From Peribacillus glennii (GTDB taxonomy: Bacteria; Bacillota; Bacilli; Bacillales; DSM-1321), in contig NZ_QVTD01000003.1 in the NCBI RefSeq assembly GCF_003429105.1, positions 62,001-126,000 on the forward strand: DNA of 64,000 nt. The letters run 5' to 3'. Both the position numbers and the translations under genes were made by a program. The notes beneath the pieces were generated by a model. It was not told the origin of the DNA and did not search any database. It was given only the letters and a program-made list of their open reading frames with translations. Shown here piece after piece: positions 28,143 to 36,161 of this stretch; position 1 is the stretch's first letter; each line of letters starts with the position of its first letter.

Positions 28143-29897
28143 TCATTTAACGCCTCTTACTAACCCTATTAGGGAACCAAATCCGTACGAAATATGAAAG
28201 ACAGGAAATAATATAATCAGCAATGGTACGAATTTTGCTTCTGATGCTGCCTTGATTGAAAATACTATATTTAATAGAAGGTAGAGACCCAGTTCGGCTG
28301 CCAGCAGCCAGCCGAAAACTGGAATTTTAATTGTAAGTACTGGCAGGATTATTAGGGACAGCAAAAATAAAAATGGAATAAAATGCCTAATTCCCATGGC
28401 CCCTGGACATAGCCTGGATGCAATTACGTTCCATTTCCCATTTTTTACTGCCATATCGACAATGCCTTTAATACTGTCCCTACAGTAATATGCAAGCTTT
28501 ATATCATCCGCCAAATAAATCTTCCCTCCGTTTTTTCTTATACGATAGTTCAATTCGTTATCTTCATTCCTGGTCAATCTTTCATCAAAAAGGCCATACT
28601 TTTCAAACACTTCTCTGCGAAATGCTCCAAAAGGTACAGTGTCGACTGATCCGCTTTTTCCATTTGTCCTGAATTGAGAATTGCCAACGCCAAACTTGGA
28701 TGACAGCATTAGCGCTATTGCATTTCCAACAAATCCCCTGCTTTTAGTTATAGCCACCCCTCCCACATTCTGGGCATCTGTCGTCTCCAGATAATGTACG
28801 CATTTTGATATGTAGTCGATAGCGTATTCTGCATGTGCGTCAAGGCGAATGATGTACTTGCCAACTGCCTCTTTGATCCCGATATTCATGGCATATGGAA
28901 CCGTCCTGTGGGGATTGTCTAGTATTTTTATTAAGTTGGGAAACTTTTGTTTGTAGTTTTCCAAAATCTGCTTGGTATTGTCCTTGGAATAACCATCGAC
29001 AAATAACCACTCCATAGAATCTTTTGGGAAGTCCTGCTTTATCAAAGACGAAATGCATCCTTCAATATAATTTTCTTCGTTATATACCGGCATTACAACT
29101 GATACGGCCAGGTTGTTTGAAGTTTTATCAATCATTCGACTGAGCCTTGTAAGGTTCGTTTCTGCCATAGCTGCAGCAATTTGGGAGGTTGTCTTGCTAT
29201 TACTGTCTTTTCTCCCAACAGCTATGATGGTTCTAACTAACATTTTAATTTCACCTGGAAAATTAAATTCTTCAATACTTCTTAGGTTGAATTCCATTTT
29301 CTGGGGCAGTACTTCCTCAAGGTATGCTTTATCTATATCTGCAACGTTGGTAAGTAATTTTTCTTCATCCTTATACACAATGCTTGCTTCTGAAGTCAAC
29401 CCGGCTGGCAGAAGGAGAGTTGCCCTCATACTGTCTGTATATTTTTCGACATACTTAACGACTTCAGGCCTTGTTCCCACAAAGCTCATATCACCGGATA
29501 GTATATTAAAAAGCTGTGGAATTTCGTCAAGTCTGTATTTTCTGAGTATTTTTCCGACTTTAGTTACCCTGTTATCATTATTCACTGTTACGTGTGTACC
29601 GAGATTTTCAGCGTTATTTACCATTGTCCGGAATTTCATGATTCTGAATTCCCTGCCGTACTGGGTAATCCTCACCTGTCGAAACATAATGGGTCCCTTG
29701 GAATCCAGTTTAATCATGATACAGATGATCAAAAATACAGGGAATAATAGTACAATTAAAATTAAAAGGCTAAAGACTATATCAAACAATCGTTTGATGA
29801 TGAGGCTAGTCTTTTGTCGTTCCAACACATCATAATACTTTCGAACATGTTCATTTTTCATATGTTTCGGCAACTCTTCCCATTTTCTAAGTAACAT
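28143..29897 (-). CDS. Phosphoglycosyltransferase-GT2 fusion
   Basis: Two enzymes in one 584-residue chain. Residues ~30-225 are a monotopic polyprenyl-phosphate phosphoglycosyltransferase (WcaJ/PglC/EpsL type): a re-entrant helix IKRLFDIVFSLLILIVLL, then IMKFRTMV, KVGKILRKYRLDEIPQLFNILSGDMSFVGTRPE and LPAGLTSEAS. Residues ~262-500 are an ExoA-like GT2 (VSVVMPVYNEENYI, FVDGYSKDNT, IIRLDAHAEY), followed by two or three membrane spans. The first domain should load the initial sugar phosphate on undecaprenyl phosphate; the second probably adds the second sugar. It overlaps the aminotransferase gene by 11 nt. This is the priming enzyme of the locus. Confidence 0.9.
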   Translation of the reverse strand: MLLRKWEELPKHMKNEHVRKYYDVLERQKTSLIIKRLFDIVFSLLILIVLLFPVFLIICIMIKLDSKGPIMFRQVRITQYGREFRIMKFRTMVNNAENLGTHVTVNNDNRVTKVGKILRKYRLDEIPQLFNILSGDMSFVGTRPEVVKYVEKYTDSMRATLLLPAGLTSEASIVYKDEEKLLTNVADIDKAYLEEVLPQKMEFNLRSIEEFNFPGEIKMLVRTIIAVGRKDSNSKTTSQIAAAMAETNLTRLSRMIDKTSNNLAVSVVMPVYNEENYIEGCISSLIKQDFPKDSMEWLFVDGYSKDNTKQILENYKQKFPNLIKILDNPHRTVPYAMNIGIKEAVGKYIIRLDAHAEYAIDYISKCVHYLETTDAQNVGGVAITKSRGFVGNAIALMLSSKFGVGNSQFRTNGKSGSVDTVPFGAFRREVFEKYGLFDERLTRNEDNELNYRIRKNGGKIYLADDIKLAYYCRDSIKGIVDMAVKNGKWNVIASRLCPGAMGIRHFIPFLFLLSLIILPVLTIKIPVFGWLLAAELGLYLLLNIVFSIKAASEAKFVPLLIILFPVFHISYGFGSLIGLVRGVK

Positions 29898-31104
29898 AGT
29901 GATAGATTGACTCCTTTAAAATTTCCAGGAAGTTATTAATCACATACTCAACATCCTCATCCTTCAATTGAGTGTGCAACGGAAGAGAAACCTCATTTCT
30001 GTACATGTCAAAAGCGTTAGGAAAATCATTGATTTGGAATCCTAACTTTTTATAGGCGGTATGCATTGGCAATGGTTTGTAATGGACATTGGTGGCAATG
30101 CCTCTCTTTGCCATTTTTTCTATTAACACATTTCTTAGTGATTCGTTTTTTATCGGAATTCTTGTAAGGTACAAATGGCCGCTGGACGAATATTCATCAG
30201 TGTAATGTTCCATCACTTCAATGCCTGCTTGCTTTACAGCTTTATCATACATCTTGATGATCTGCTTTCTACGTTCCAGGAGCTCGGGATATCTTTGCAG
30301 TTGGCCAAGTCCAAGAGAAGCCATAATATCCGTCATATTGCATTTATAAGCTGGGATAATTATGTCATATTCCCATCCCCCCAGCTTAGTCTTGGCAAGA
30401 GCATCCTTTGACTGGCCATGAAGTGATAAAAGCATGAAGTGATTATATATTTCCTGGTTGTCAATACCGGGTATATCGCGCCATGTTACGGCGCCCCCTT
30501 CACCAGTCGTGATATTTTTTACTGCGTGGAAAGAAAAACATGTAAAGTCCGCTAGACTTCCACTTCTTTTTCCTTTATATGTTGCACCAAATGAATGAGC
30601 AGCATCAGCGATTATAATAATCCTTCCTAAAGCTTTTTGCAGTTTATTTGAAGGGTTGAACAGCCCCCTCATTTTATTGGCGATTTCAAATAGCTTTTCG
30701 TAATCACACATCACACCGGCAATATCAACAGGTATAATAGCTTTGGTTCTAGGAGTAATAGCTTTCTCTAACTGCTCATAATCCACATGAAAGGAATTTT
30801 TCTTTGTATCAACAAGAACAATTTTTGCTCCAACATGTTCTATTACGCTCGCAGTTGCGGTATACGTATAGGCAGAAGTAATCACTTCATCACCTTCTCC
30901 CACCCCTAATAATCTCAGGGTTAGTTCCATGGCAGCTGTAGCTGAATTTAAGCATACTCCCATAGAGGTGCCGGTATATTGCGCAATTTTATTTTCAAAT
31001 AATTTAGTTTTTGGTCCAGTTGTCAGCCACCCTGATTTTAATGTATCAATAACTTCATTCAATTCAATATCTGATATATCGGGAGGGGAAAATGGAATAT
31101 TCAT
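29887..31104 (-). CDS. DegT/DnrJ/EryC1/StrS aminotransferase (PglE/EpsN/LegC-like)
   Basis: PLP-dependent transaminase of 405 residues. Motifs are LNSATAAMELTLRLLG, DEVITSAYTYTATASV, IIIADAAHSFGATYKG and SFHAVKNITTGEGGAV with the cofactor lysine. An insertion around residues 145-165 (MRGLFNPSNKLQKALGR) is seen in the LegC-like subgroup. Together with the EpsC/PglF-type dehydratase at 37.3-39.1 kb it would turn UDP-4-keto-6-deoxy-GlcNAc into UDP-4-amino-sugar, the precursor of a bacillosamine-like first sugar. No dedicated N-acetyltransferase of the PglD type is present. GGGAG lies 7 nt before the ATG. Confidence 0.87.
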   Translation of the reverse strand: MNIPFSPPDISDIELNEVIDTLKSGWLTTGPKTKLFENKIAQYTGTSMGVCLNSATAAMELTLRLLGVGEGDEVITSAYTYTATASVIEHVGAKIVLVDTKKNSFHVDYEQLEKAITPRTKAIIPVDIAGVMCDYEKLFEIANKMRGLFNPSNKLQKALGRIIIIADAAHSFGATYKGKRSGSLADFTCFSFHAVKNITTGEGGAVTWRDIPGIDNQEIYNHFMLLSLHGQSKDALAKTKLGGWEYDIIIPAYKCNMTDIMASLGLGQLQRYPELLERRKQIIKMYDKAVKQAGIEVMEHYTDEYSSSGHLYLTRIPIKNESLRNVLIEKMAKRGIATNVHYKPLPMHTAYKKLGFQINDFPNAFDMYRNEVSLPLHTQLKDEDVEYVINNFLEILKESIYHYVT

Positions 31105-31190
31105 GAATAGGCTCCCTTCTATTGTTAGGTTTATCTGAATAAATTTGCACCTTTTTAGAAATATTCGATAATAGTTTATTACAAGCCTAA

Positions 31191-31218
31191 TCTTTTAGAA
31201 TTGCTGATTTCTAAAAGA
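31191..31218 (-). terminator. Hairpin at the 3' end of the ywqE-like gene
   Basis: Perfect 10-bp arms TCTTTTAGAA and TTCTAAAAGA separated by 8 nt, overlapping the gene's stop codon at 31211. The following minus-strand sequence has only a weak T stretch, so it may be a partial terminator or an RNA-stabilising hairpin inside the operon. Confidence 0.5.
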
Positions 31219-31975
31219 TGCCCAAAATCCTTTTTTTCATTTGAAGTGGTTGTGAGATCGAAAGGGATTGCCCCTTGATGAGCAGTTCCGCATTTTCCTT
31301 AAAATACATTGTGTACCCGATTCCATATGTTTTCGTGATAGCTTCATAAGCCTCTTGAAGGGTAAACCTTCTTGAACCGTTATTATGGGCATCCGATGCG
31401 ACGAAATGTGCCAAATGATGGTCGATGATTTTATTTGAAAAATGTTTTATTTTTTTTCCGAAATGTCCGATAATGCTTCCAGAGGTAAGTTGGGTCAATG
31501 CTCCCTCTTGAACTAATTCAAATAGAAGATTGCTATCCTCTATAATTCCCAAATTTCTTTCCGGATGTGCGATAATCGGTGTAATTCCTTTTAATAGGAG
31601 TTCATATACAAGTTCTTGTGCATAAGAAGGAACTTCCCCAGATGGAAGTTCTAACAATAAGTATTTCCCTCTGTTATCGAGGGTGAGTATTTCATCATTC
31701 TCAAGTGAATTCACTAATTCGGGGTGAATTCTTAATTCCTGGCCCAGATGGACCACTAGAGGGATATCCAACTGGCTTAAAAGCTTATTAAAATTATTTA
31801 CATCGCGGAGAACTTCAATTTTAGGATTTTCATAACGTCCATTCAGATGATGCGGTGTCGCGAATACATGAGTGATTCCTGAACTAACTGCCCTGCTCGC
31901 CATATCCAAACAATCTTGAAAATTACTGGGACCGTCATCTATATAAGGGAGAATATGGCAGTGTATATCGATCAA
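31211..31975 (-). CDS. ywqE: PHP-family tyrosine-protein phosphatase (YwqE/CpsB/CapC)
   Basis: Manganese-dependent phosphatase (254 aa) that dephosphorylates the BY-kinase. Metal-binding signatures are present in order: MIDIHCHILPYIDDGP, ATPHHLNGRY, HLGQELR, ITPIIAHPERN and HFVASDAHNNGSR. Length is normal for CpsB/YwqE. The start is TTG 31975, 9 nt behind GGAGG. Its kinase partner and activator (33.0-34.4 kb) lie two genes upstream, with a DUF1919 gene and a decayed gene between them, so the phosphoregulatory set is complete but not contiguous. Confidence 0.93.
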   Translation of the reverse strand: MIDIHCHILPYIDDGPSNFQDCLDMASRAVSSGITHVFATPHHLNGRYENPKIEVLRDVNNFNKLLSQLDIPLVVHLGQELRIHPELVNSLENDEILTLDNRGKYLLLELPSGEVPSYAQELVYELLLKGITPIIAHPERNLGIIEDSNLLFELVQEGALTQLTSGSIIGHFGKKIKHFSNKIIDHHLAHFVASDAHNNGSRRFTLQEAYEAITKTYGIGYTMYFKENAELLIKGQSLSISQPLQMKKRILGIF

Positions 31976-32058
31976 AACTCCAAGCCTCCTATTCTCAGAC
32001 GGGATATTGATTGTGATATTTAGTTTAAAAAATATACTTATTACATAGGGTTCTTTGT

Positions 32059-32685
32059 TTAGCTTTTTATAAAATTAGCAAAATTAAAATCACAATCGTC
32101 CCAAACCCGTTTGCCAAATATGCCTTTCCATGAATAAATCTCTCCGATATAACTTTCTGTTTCAAATCCTTTAACATAACAAGCGGATTTAATTTCTTTA
32201 TATGGCTTATTGACAAAGACAACTTTATTTTTGCATTGCAGTTTATCAAATTCTGTTAAATCTTCATAAGAACATCCATCCCTGTCAGTCATCATTAGAT
32301 ATAGATTATCTGAATCAATTCTTTTACATCTCTCTATCCATTTTTCTTTTGCTTCATCAAAGCTATGATAGTGTACGAAATGAATAATGATATCATCAAT
32401 TTTACCTAGAGGATAAGAATATTCTTTTGAATCAACTCTTTCCATCGGGGTGTGGATATAGTGTTCGATGTTTTTACAAAATTTAATGAAATCAGGGACT
32501 GAAAAATATAAATTTATGGTAGGAGTCAAGAATTTCATTTTATGATCATGTAAAAAAATTCCACCATTACAATTCTGACTAATTACAGTTACTTTTTCAT
32601 CTTTCAACAGTTTAATATCTTTATCCAGACGAACTTTTCTCCCGAAAGAACGAAATGATTTGATATAATTCTTTAATTTATGCAT
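32059..32685 (-). CDS. DUF1919 family protein
   Basis: Cytoplasmic 208-residue protein of a family common in capsule and EPS loci, suspected to act in polysaccharide assembly but without a settled function. Recognition rests on VISQNCNGGIFLHDHKMKFLTPTINLYF, SYPLGKIDDIIIHFVHY and the C-terminal MTDRDGCSYEDL...VVFVNKPYKE block. AAGGAGA lies 7 nt before the ATG. It has no membrane segment. Its position between the kinase genes and the phosphatase says only that it belongs to the operon. Confidence 0.75.
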   Translation of the reverse strand: MHKLKNYIKSFRSFGRKVRLDKDIKLLKDEKVTVISQNCNGGIFLHDHKMKFLTPTINLYFSVPDFIKFCKNIEHYIHTPMERVDSKEYSYPLGKIDDIIIHFVHYHSFDEAKEKWIERCKRIDSDNLYLMMTDRDGCSYEDLTEFDKLQCKNKVVFVNKPYKEIKSACYVKGFETESYIGEIYSWKGIFGKRVWDDCDFNFANFIKS

Positions 32686-32689
32686 AAAC

Positions 32690-32982
32690 GAATCTCCTTT
32701 AAAAAATGGTTAATTCCCTGTTCGCGGATGAAATTGAACAGATTGTTATTCTCGTATGCCATAATGTCAAAGATGGAATTTTCGAATCCTTCCAGGGTAA
32801 TGCCATTCGTCTACAATCCCAATCATTTCTTTGGAAGTAATGAGGGATTTTCATTGTTCTTTCAGGGGTTTCGTTACTTCCGTGATCCGGTCGCTGCATC
32901 TTTCAAAGGTGATCCGCTTAGGCATTTTATTTACCCCTCTGAAAAAGTCAAAAAGAAATTATGGAGAGGTATTTGATGGAAG
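32690..32982 (-). pseudogene. Decayed gene of unknown family
   Basis: The minus strand has a good start signal (GAGGGG 8 nt before the ATG near 32924), followed by MPKRITFERCSDRITEVTKP, then a stop. In a different frame farther on it reads SLITSKEMIGIVDEWHYPG and GFENSIFDIMAYENNNLFNF, reaching to within a few bases of the DUF1919 gene. Two or three frameshifts are needed to join the pieces. I do not recognise the family. The intact RBS and long readable segments argue for a recently lost gene. Confidence 0.55.
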
Positions 32983-33030
32983 AGATTTTTTCTACTTTTA
33001 ACGGAAATATATATGCTTTCATATAGGTAC

Positions 33031-33726
33031 TTAATTTTTTCCGTATTCGTAATAATAGCCGTCTCTTTTTGAGTCCACTCCATTCACAACAACACCAATA
33101 ATCTTGGACTTTGTCTTTTCCAGCAATTCTTTTGTTTTAACTGCGTGTTCCTTATTAGTCTTTCCACTGGCCACCACCATCACAATTCCATCGCATTTAT
33201 TAGCTATGATTTGTGAGTCTGTTACAGCTAGTACAGGGGGTGTATCAAAAATTACAAATTCGAACATCCCTTTAAGTTTCTCAATGATCATTTCCATTGC
33301 CTTAGAGTCTAATATCTCCGCTGGATTTGGCGGTATGGGCCCGCTTGTTAAAATATTAAGAAATGGAACGTGTGTTTTATATATTGCTTCCTCTAAATCA
33401 GTTTTCTTTGTAAGCACACTGGTTAAACCCTGAATATTGCTAACCTTAAACGAATGGTGAACAGAGGGTTTTCTTAGATCTGCGTCTACGAGTAATACAT
33501 GCTTTCCTTGTTGTGCTAGAACAATGGCCAGATTGGCAGCTGTTGTTGTTTTTCCTTCAGAGGGTTCCGGTGATGTGACTATAATCGTTTTTAAGTTCCT
33601 GTCCACCGAGGAAAAAAGGATATTCGTCCTGACTAGCCGGTATTGTTCAGTAATGTGCAACTTTGGTTGATTATAGGCAATTAAATTAACCGCTTTAGTA
33701 TTTTTACCTTTCAACTTGCGACTCAA
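33031..33726 (-). CDS. CpsD/CapB-type tyrosine-protein kinase (YwqD/EpsB)
   Basis: Bacterial tyrosine kinase (231 aa). Walker A is SPEPSEGKTTTAANLA, Walker A' is VLLVDADLRKP and Walker B is FVIFDTPPVLAV. The C-terminal autophosphorylation cluster is RDGYYYEYGKN. It needs the neighbouring transmembrane activator (33704-34447), with which it overlaps, and is countered by the YwqE-like phosphatase. In EPS loci this pair controls chain length and the activity of sugar-modifying enzymes. I chose TTG 33726, with AGGTGA just before it; a GTG at 33735 is the alternative. Confidence 0.92.
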   Translation of the reverse strand: MSRKLKGKNTKAVNLIAYNQPKLHITEQYRLVRTNILFSSVDRNLKTIIVTSPEPSEGKTTTAANLAIVLAQQGKHVLLVDADLRKPSVHHSFKVSNIQGLTSVLTKKTDLEEAIYKTHVPFLNILTSGPIPPNPAEILDSKAMEMIIEKLKGMFEFVIFDTPPVLAVTDSQIIANKCDGIVMVVASGKTNKEHAVKTKELLEKTKSKIIGVVVNGVDSKRDGYYYEYGKN

Positions 33727-34447
33727 GTGGTTCACCTACCATTTTTTGTATTGTAGAATCTTTTTTCAGTTTTTCTTGAGAGATTTTTTGAATCGACCCA
33801 AGCACTGGCAATCCAAGTACGGCCTCTACATCTTGGGCATTAACCAATGTATTGTCCAAATACTCCAAAAGGAAAGCTAAGCCTATTCCAAACATTAAGC
33901 CGATCACCAATGCAATTGCGATATTCATTATTGGATTGGGGCTAACGGGAGCAGGATTTTTTATGAATTTCGCTTTTGCAAGAATGCTTACATTATCAAC
34001 GTTCATTATGCCTGGAATTTCTTTCTGAAATGTCTCAGACACTGCATTTGCAATCTCGACTGCCTTAGTCGCATCATTATCTTTCACTGACAAAGAAAAA
34101 ACCTGGGAATTTTCTTGGATGGTAACTGAAATATTTTGATTAAGCTGAGCAACCCCTTGTGATAATGCCAGCTGTTCGATAACCTTTTCTAATATGGCAG
34201 GGCTTTTGATGATCTCGCTATACGTATTGATCAATTCCACATTTCCTTGCATCCGGGTGATGTCAAGCGGGCTCTCCGAATTTTTCTGATTTACCAAAAT
34301 TTGTGCAGTAGCCTGATATACTGGCGTCAATGCAAAATAAGAAATTAAACCACTTATCAACACAGCAATCATTGTTATCAGCGTAATTAACTTCCAACTC
34401 TTTTTTAAAATAGTAAAAACTTGTTTTAAATTGATAGTATCCTGCAT
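33704..34447 (-). CDS. Wzz/CapA-type polysaccharide co-polymerase (YwqC/EpsA)
   Basis: Membrane protein of 247 residues with two spans, near residues 16-36 (LITLITMIAVLISGLISYFAL) and about 170-190 (IALVIGLMFGIGLAFLLEYL), bracketing an extracellular domain. The PVSPNPIMNIAIALVIG proline-rich motif before the second span is typical of Wzz proteins. The cytoplasmic tail QDVEAVLGLPVLGSIQK activates the separate kinase. GGAGG is 5 nt from the ATG at 34447. It controls polysaccharide chain length with the kinase encoded directly downstream. Confidence 0.92.
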   Translation of the reverse strand: MQDTINLKQVFTILKKSWKLITLITMIAVLISGLISYFALTPVYQATAQILVNQKNSESPLDITRMQGNVELINTYSEIIKSPAILEKVIEQLALSQGVAQLNQNISVTIQENSQVFSLSVKDNDATKAVEIANAVSETFQKEIPGIMNVDNVSILAKAKFIKNPAPVSPNPIMNIAIALVIGLMFGIGLAFLLEYLDNTLVNAQDVEAVLGLPVLGSIQKISQEKLKKDSTIQKMVGEPLESQVER

Positions 34448-34483
34448 AATGACCTCCAAATTGTTAATTGTTTGGGTAAAACT

Positions 34484-35350
34484 TTATCTATTTCCAGCCA
34501 ATCTAATTTGAGATCTTCTTTTAAAATGATCAAACAAAACTTCAAACCATAATGAATTGCCGTAATCATTAGGGTTTACATAATCTGAAGCTAACATATC
34601 CACCAATAAATTATTATGGTCTTTTAATTTTTTTTCCATGCCTTCCATGGTGTCCAAATACGCCCATTTATTTTTATTGATCTCCTTCTCAGACTCTTTA
34701 ATATAATCTAAGTAAGTAAGCCCTAGTTCATTTTTATTTTTACTATTGGAAATGGGATTTGGAGACATAATTAAAATTTTTGCATTAGGAAGGCTTTTCT
34801 GCAGGATGGACATAATATTTTTCAAATCTTCATTTGTTTGTTTAATACTTATTGATTTTACATGATTGATAATCAAAGAATTCTCAAAAATAACCAGGTC
34901 TGGATTATCATTAATCACTACATCGGTTTTTTTGCTTTTTAATAAGTCAGATGTTGAATAACCTGAATAGCCCCGTTTATTTATCTTTAATGATTCCAGA
35001 TCGGGAGAATAAAATCGTAAATTTTTCTCCAAGAGTGCCGGCCATGCCTTAGATGAATCACTCGCACCCGTACCGACCGTACCATTGCTCCCTAAAACTG
35101 TAACAACAACCTTTTCTTGAGTTAAGGCCCTGTATTTTAAAAAATCCATTAATGATTGAGGCTTGTTTTTGCTGGGTGTTAATCTATTAATTAAAGCCTC
35201 CCTTTGCTCTTGTTCTTTTTTAAGGTTTTTTTCAGCAGCTATTTTCACCTCCATAGCAGCTGATTCATTTATTTTTTTCCAGTGGAGATGTCCGAAAATT
35301 AAGATAACTAAACAAATTCCCCCACATAATAGAACAATATATTTATTCAT
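34484..35350 (-). CDS. Membrane-anchored SGNH-fold protein with degenerate catalytic site
   Basis: A 288-residue protein with an N-terminal membrane anchor (IVLLCGGICLVILIFGHL), a short coiled linker rich in K/E/Q, and an SGNH-hydrolase-like domain from about residue 80. The block I motif, normally GDS or GSS, reads V-L-G-S-N-G-T (Asn89 where the nucleophilic Ser belongs). Block V, normally DxxH, reads D256-Y-V-N259. Both catalytic residues are therefore replaced. It may be a binding or scaffold protein, not an esterase. GGAGG is 5 nt from the ATG. It sits between sinR and wzz, a conserved place for acyl-esterase-like genes in EPS loci. Confidence 0.72.
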   Translation of the reverse strand: MNKYIVLLCGGICLVILIFGHLHWKKINESAAMEVKIAAEKNLKKEQEQREALINRLTPSKNKPQSLMDFLKYRALTQEKVVVTVLGSNGTVGTGASDSSKAWPALLEKNLRFYSPDLESLKINKRGYSGYSTSDLLKSKKTDVVINDNPDLVIFENSLIINHVKSISIKQTNEDLKNIMSILQKSLPNAKILIMSPNPISNSKNKNELGLTYLDYIKESEKEINKNKWAYLDTMEGMEKKLKDHNNLLVDMLASDYVNPNDYGNSLWFEVLFDHFKRRSQIRLAGNR

Positions 35351-35396
35351 TTTTACCTCCATCTCTTGATTAACTTCTATATCTATACTTTAGGTT

Positions 35397-35744
35397 TTAT
35401 TTGCGATCCGAATTCTGGTTTTGCCATTTAATAAATTCAATCAACGTTTTGTATTGTTGAATCTGTTCCTTGTCAAGTCCTAATTCTTTTAGTTCATTTA
35501 CAAAGTCGACCCACTCTTTTTCAATGTAAAGATTTGTTTCTAGGTCAGTTTCAGCTTTCAATAATGTAACGAGATCAATCTCTAATACAGCTGCAATCCT
35601 TATCATGACCTGGAGGGAGGGATTCTTGTTAAGTCCCCTCTCAATATTACTTAGGTATGATTTTGATACTTTCGCCATTTTTGCAAGCTCCGATAAGCTA
35701 TACCCTCTTTTTTTTCGAATTTCAGCTATTTTTTTTCCGATCAT
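35397..35744 (-). CDS. SinR-like HTH transcriptional repressor
   Basis: XRE-family DNA-binding protein of 115 residues. The helix-turn-helix is IRKKRGYSLSELAKMAKVSKSYLSNIERG (residues ~9-37). The C-terminal EWVDFVNELKELGLDKEQIQQY (~78-99) matches the SinR/SinI dimerisation helices. In B. subtilis SinR represses the eps and tapA operons through GTTCTYT boxes. Here the gene is inside the EPS locus it probably controls, and GTTCTTT-containing dyads occur at the locus promoter (39.5-39.75 kb). No SinI-like antirepressor gene is nearby. GAGG lies close before the ATG. It could equally be an SlrR-type regulator. Confidence 0.88.
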   Translation of the reverse strand: MIGKKIAEIRKKRGYSLSELAKMAKVSKSYLSNIERGLNKNPSLQVMIRIAAVLEIDLVTLLKAETDLETNLYIEKEWVDFVNELKELGLDKEQIQQYKTLIEFIKWQNQNSDRK

Positions 35745-35929
35745 TGGTTTACCTCTTTATCCTATTTTGCCGTAACAATTCGACCTAACACGTCATTCCC
35801 CCTCTAACTGTTTTGATTGAAGGCATTTCTTGTGTTGATTTGATTATTTTTCTAAATTGTATCCTTGAATGATAAATTAGATCCTGAGGGTAAACATTTC
35901 TCTTTATGAAAAATCTAAAATGAATTTTT

Positions 35930-36010
35930 TTCTCATTGGTCTTGAGGATATTTCTACATTGTTAGGCAACGATTTAAGTGGAGTTGCTTCCGTACCAATC
36001 TGTTAATGTG
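35930..36010 (-). ncRNA. Candidate structured RNA element inside the EPS operon (EAR/epsC-like position)
   Basis: The 268-nt gap between the 49-aa gene and sinR opens with a compact, foldable segment. On the minus strand ATTGGT (35999-35994) pairs with ACCAAT (35940-35935), and an inner GCAAC (35987-35983) pairs with GTTGC (35970-35966). Purine-rich single-stranded loops such as GGTACGGAAG lie between. It begins directly after the preceding stop codon. The location, a few kilobases into a long EPS operon, is where the EAR antitermination RNA occurs in Bacillales, but I cannot confirm the consensus. Confidence 0.4.
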
Positions 36011-36011
36011 T

Positions 36012-36161
36012 TCACTTCCAACTTTTTTGCGCAGAAATAATTTGCTTCTTAATTTCTTCTATTAAAACCAAAACCTTGATGTTTTCTACTTCATTTCCTC
36101 GTTTATAGGCATCGGACAAAATGCATTTAAATGTTTCTTGGTTTAGTTGATCTTCATCCAA
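36012..36161 (-). CDS. Small acidic/basic 49-residue protein, unknown function
   Basis: TTG-initiated frame that overlaps the galE stop by 8 nt (TTGGATGA), with GGTGA about 6 nt before it, so translation is probably coupled. The peptide starts MDEDQLNQETFKCILSDAYK and ends IKKQIISAQKSWK. It looks helical throughout, with amphipathic spacing. The size and charge recall small antirepressor or adaptor proteins, yet no SinI signature is visible. Not recognised. It directly precedes the structured element and sinR. Confidence 0.55.
   Translation of the reverse strand: MDEDQLNQETFKCILSDAYKRGNEVENIKVLVLIEEIKKQIISAQKSWK

Noticed and set aside
29113..29835. Open frame of 240 codons on the plus strand opposite the PGT-GT2 fusion
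   Set aside because: It is the antisense shadow of a gene with complete motif content; the product has no recognisable domain and no RBS.
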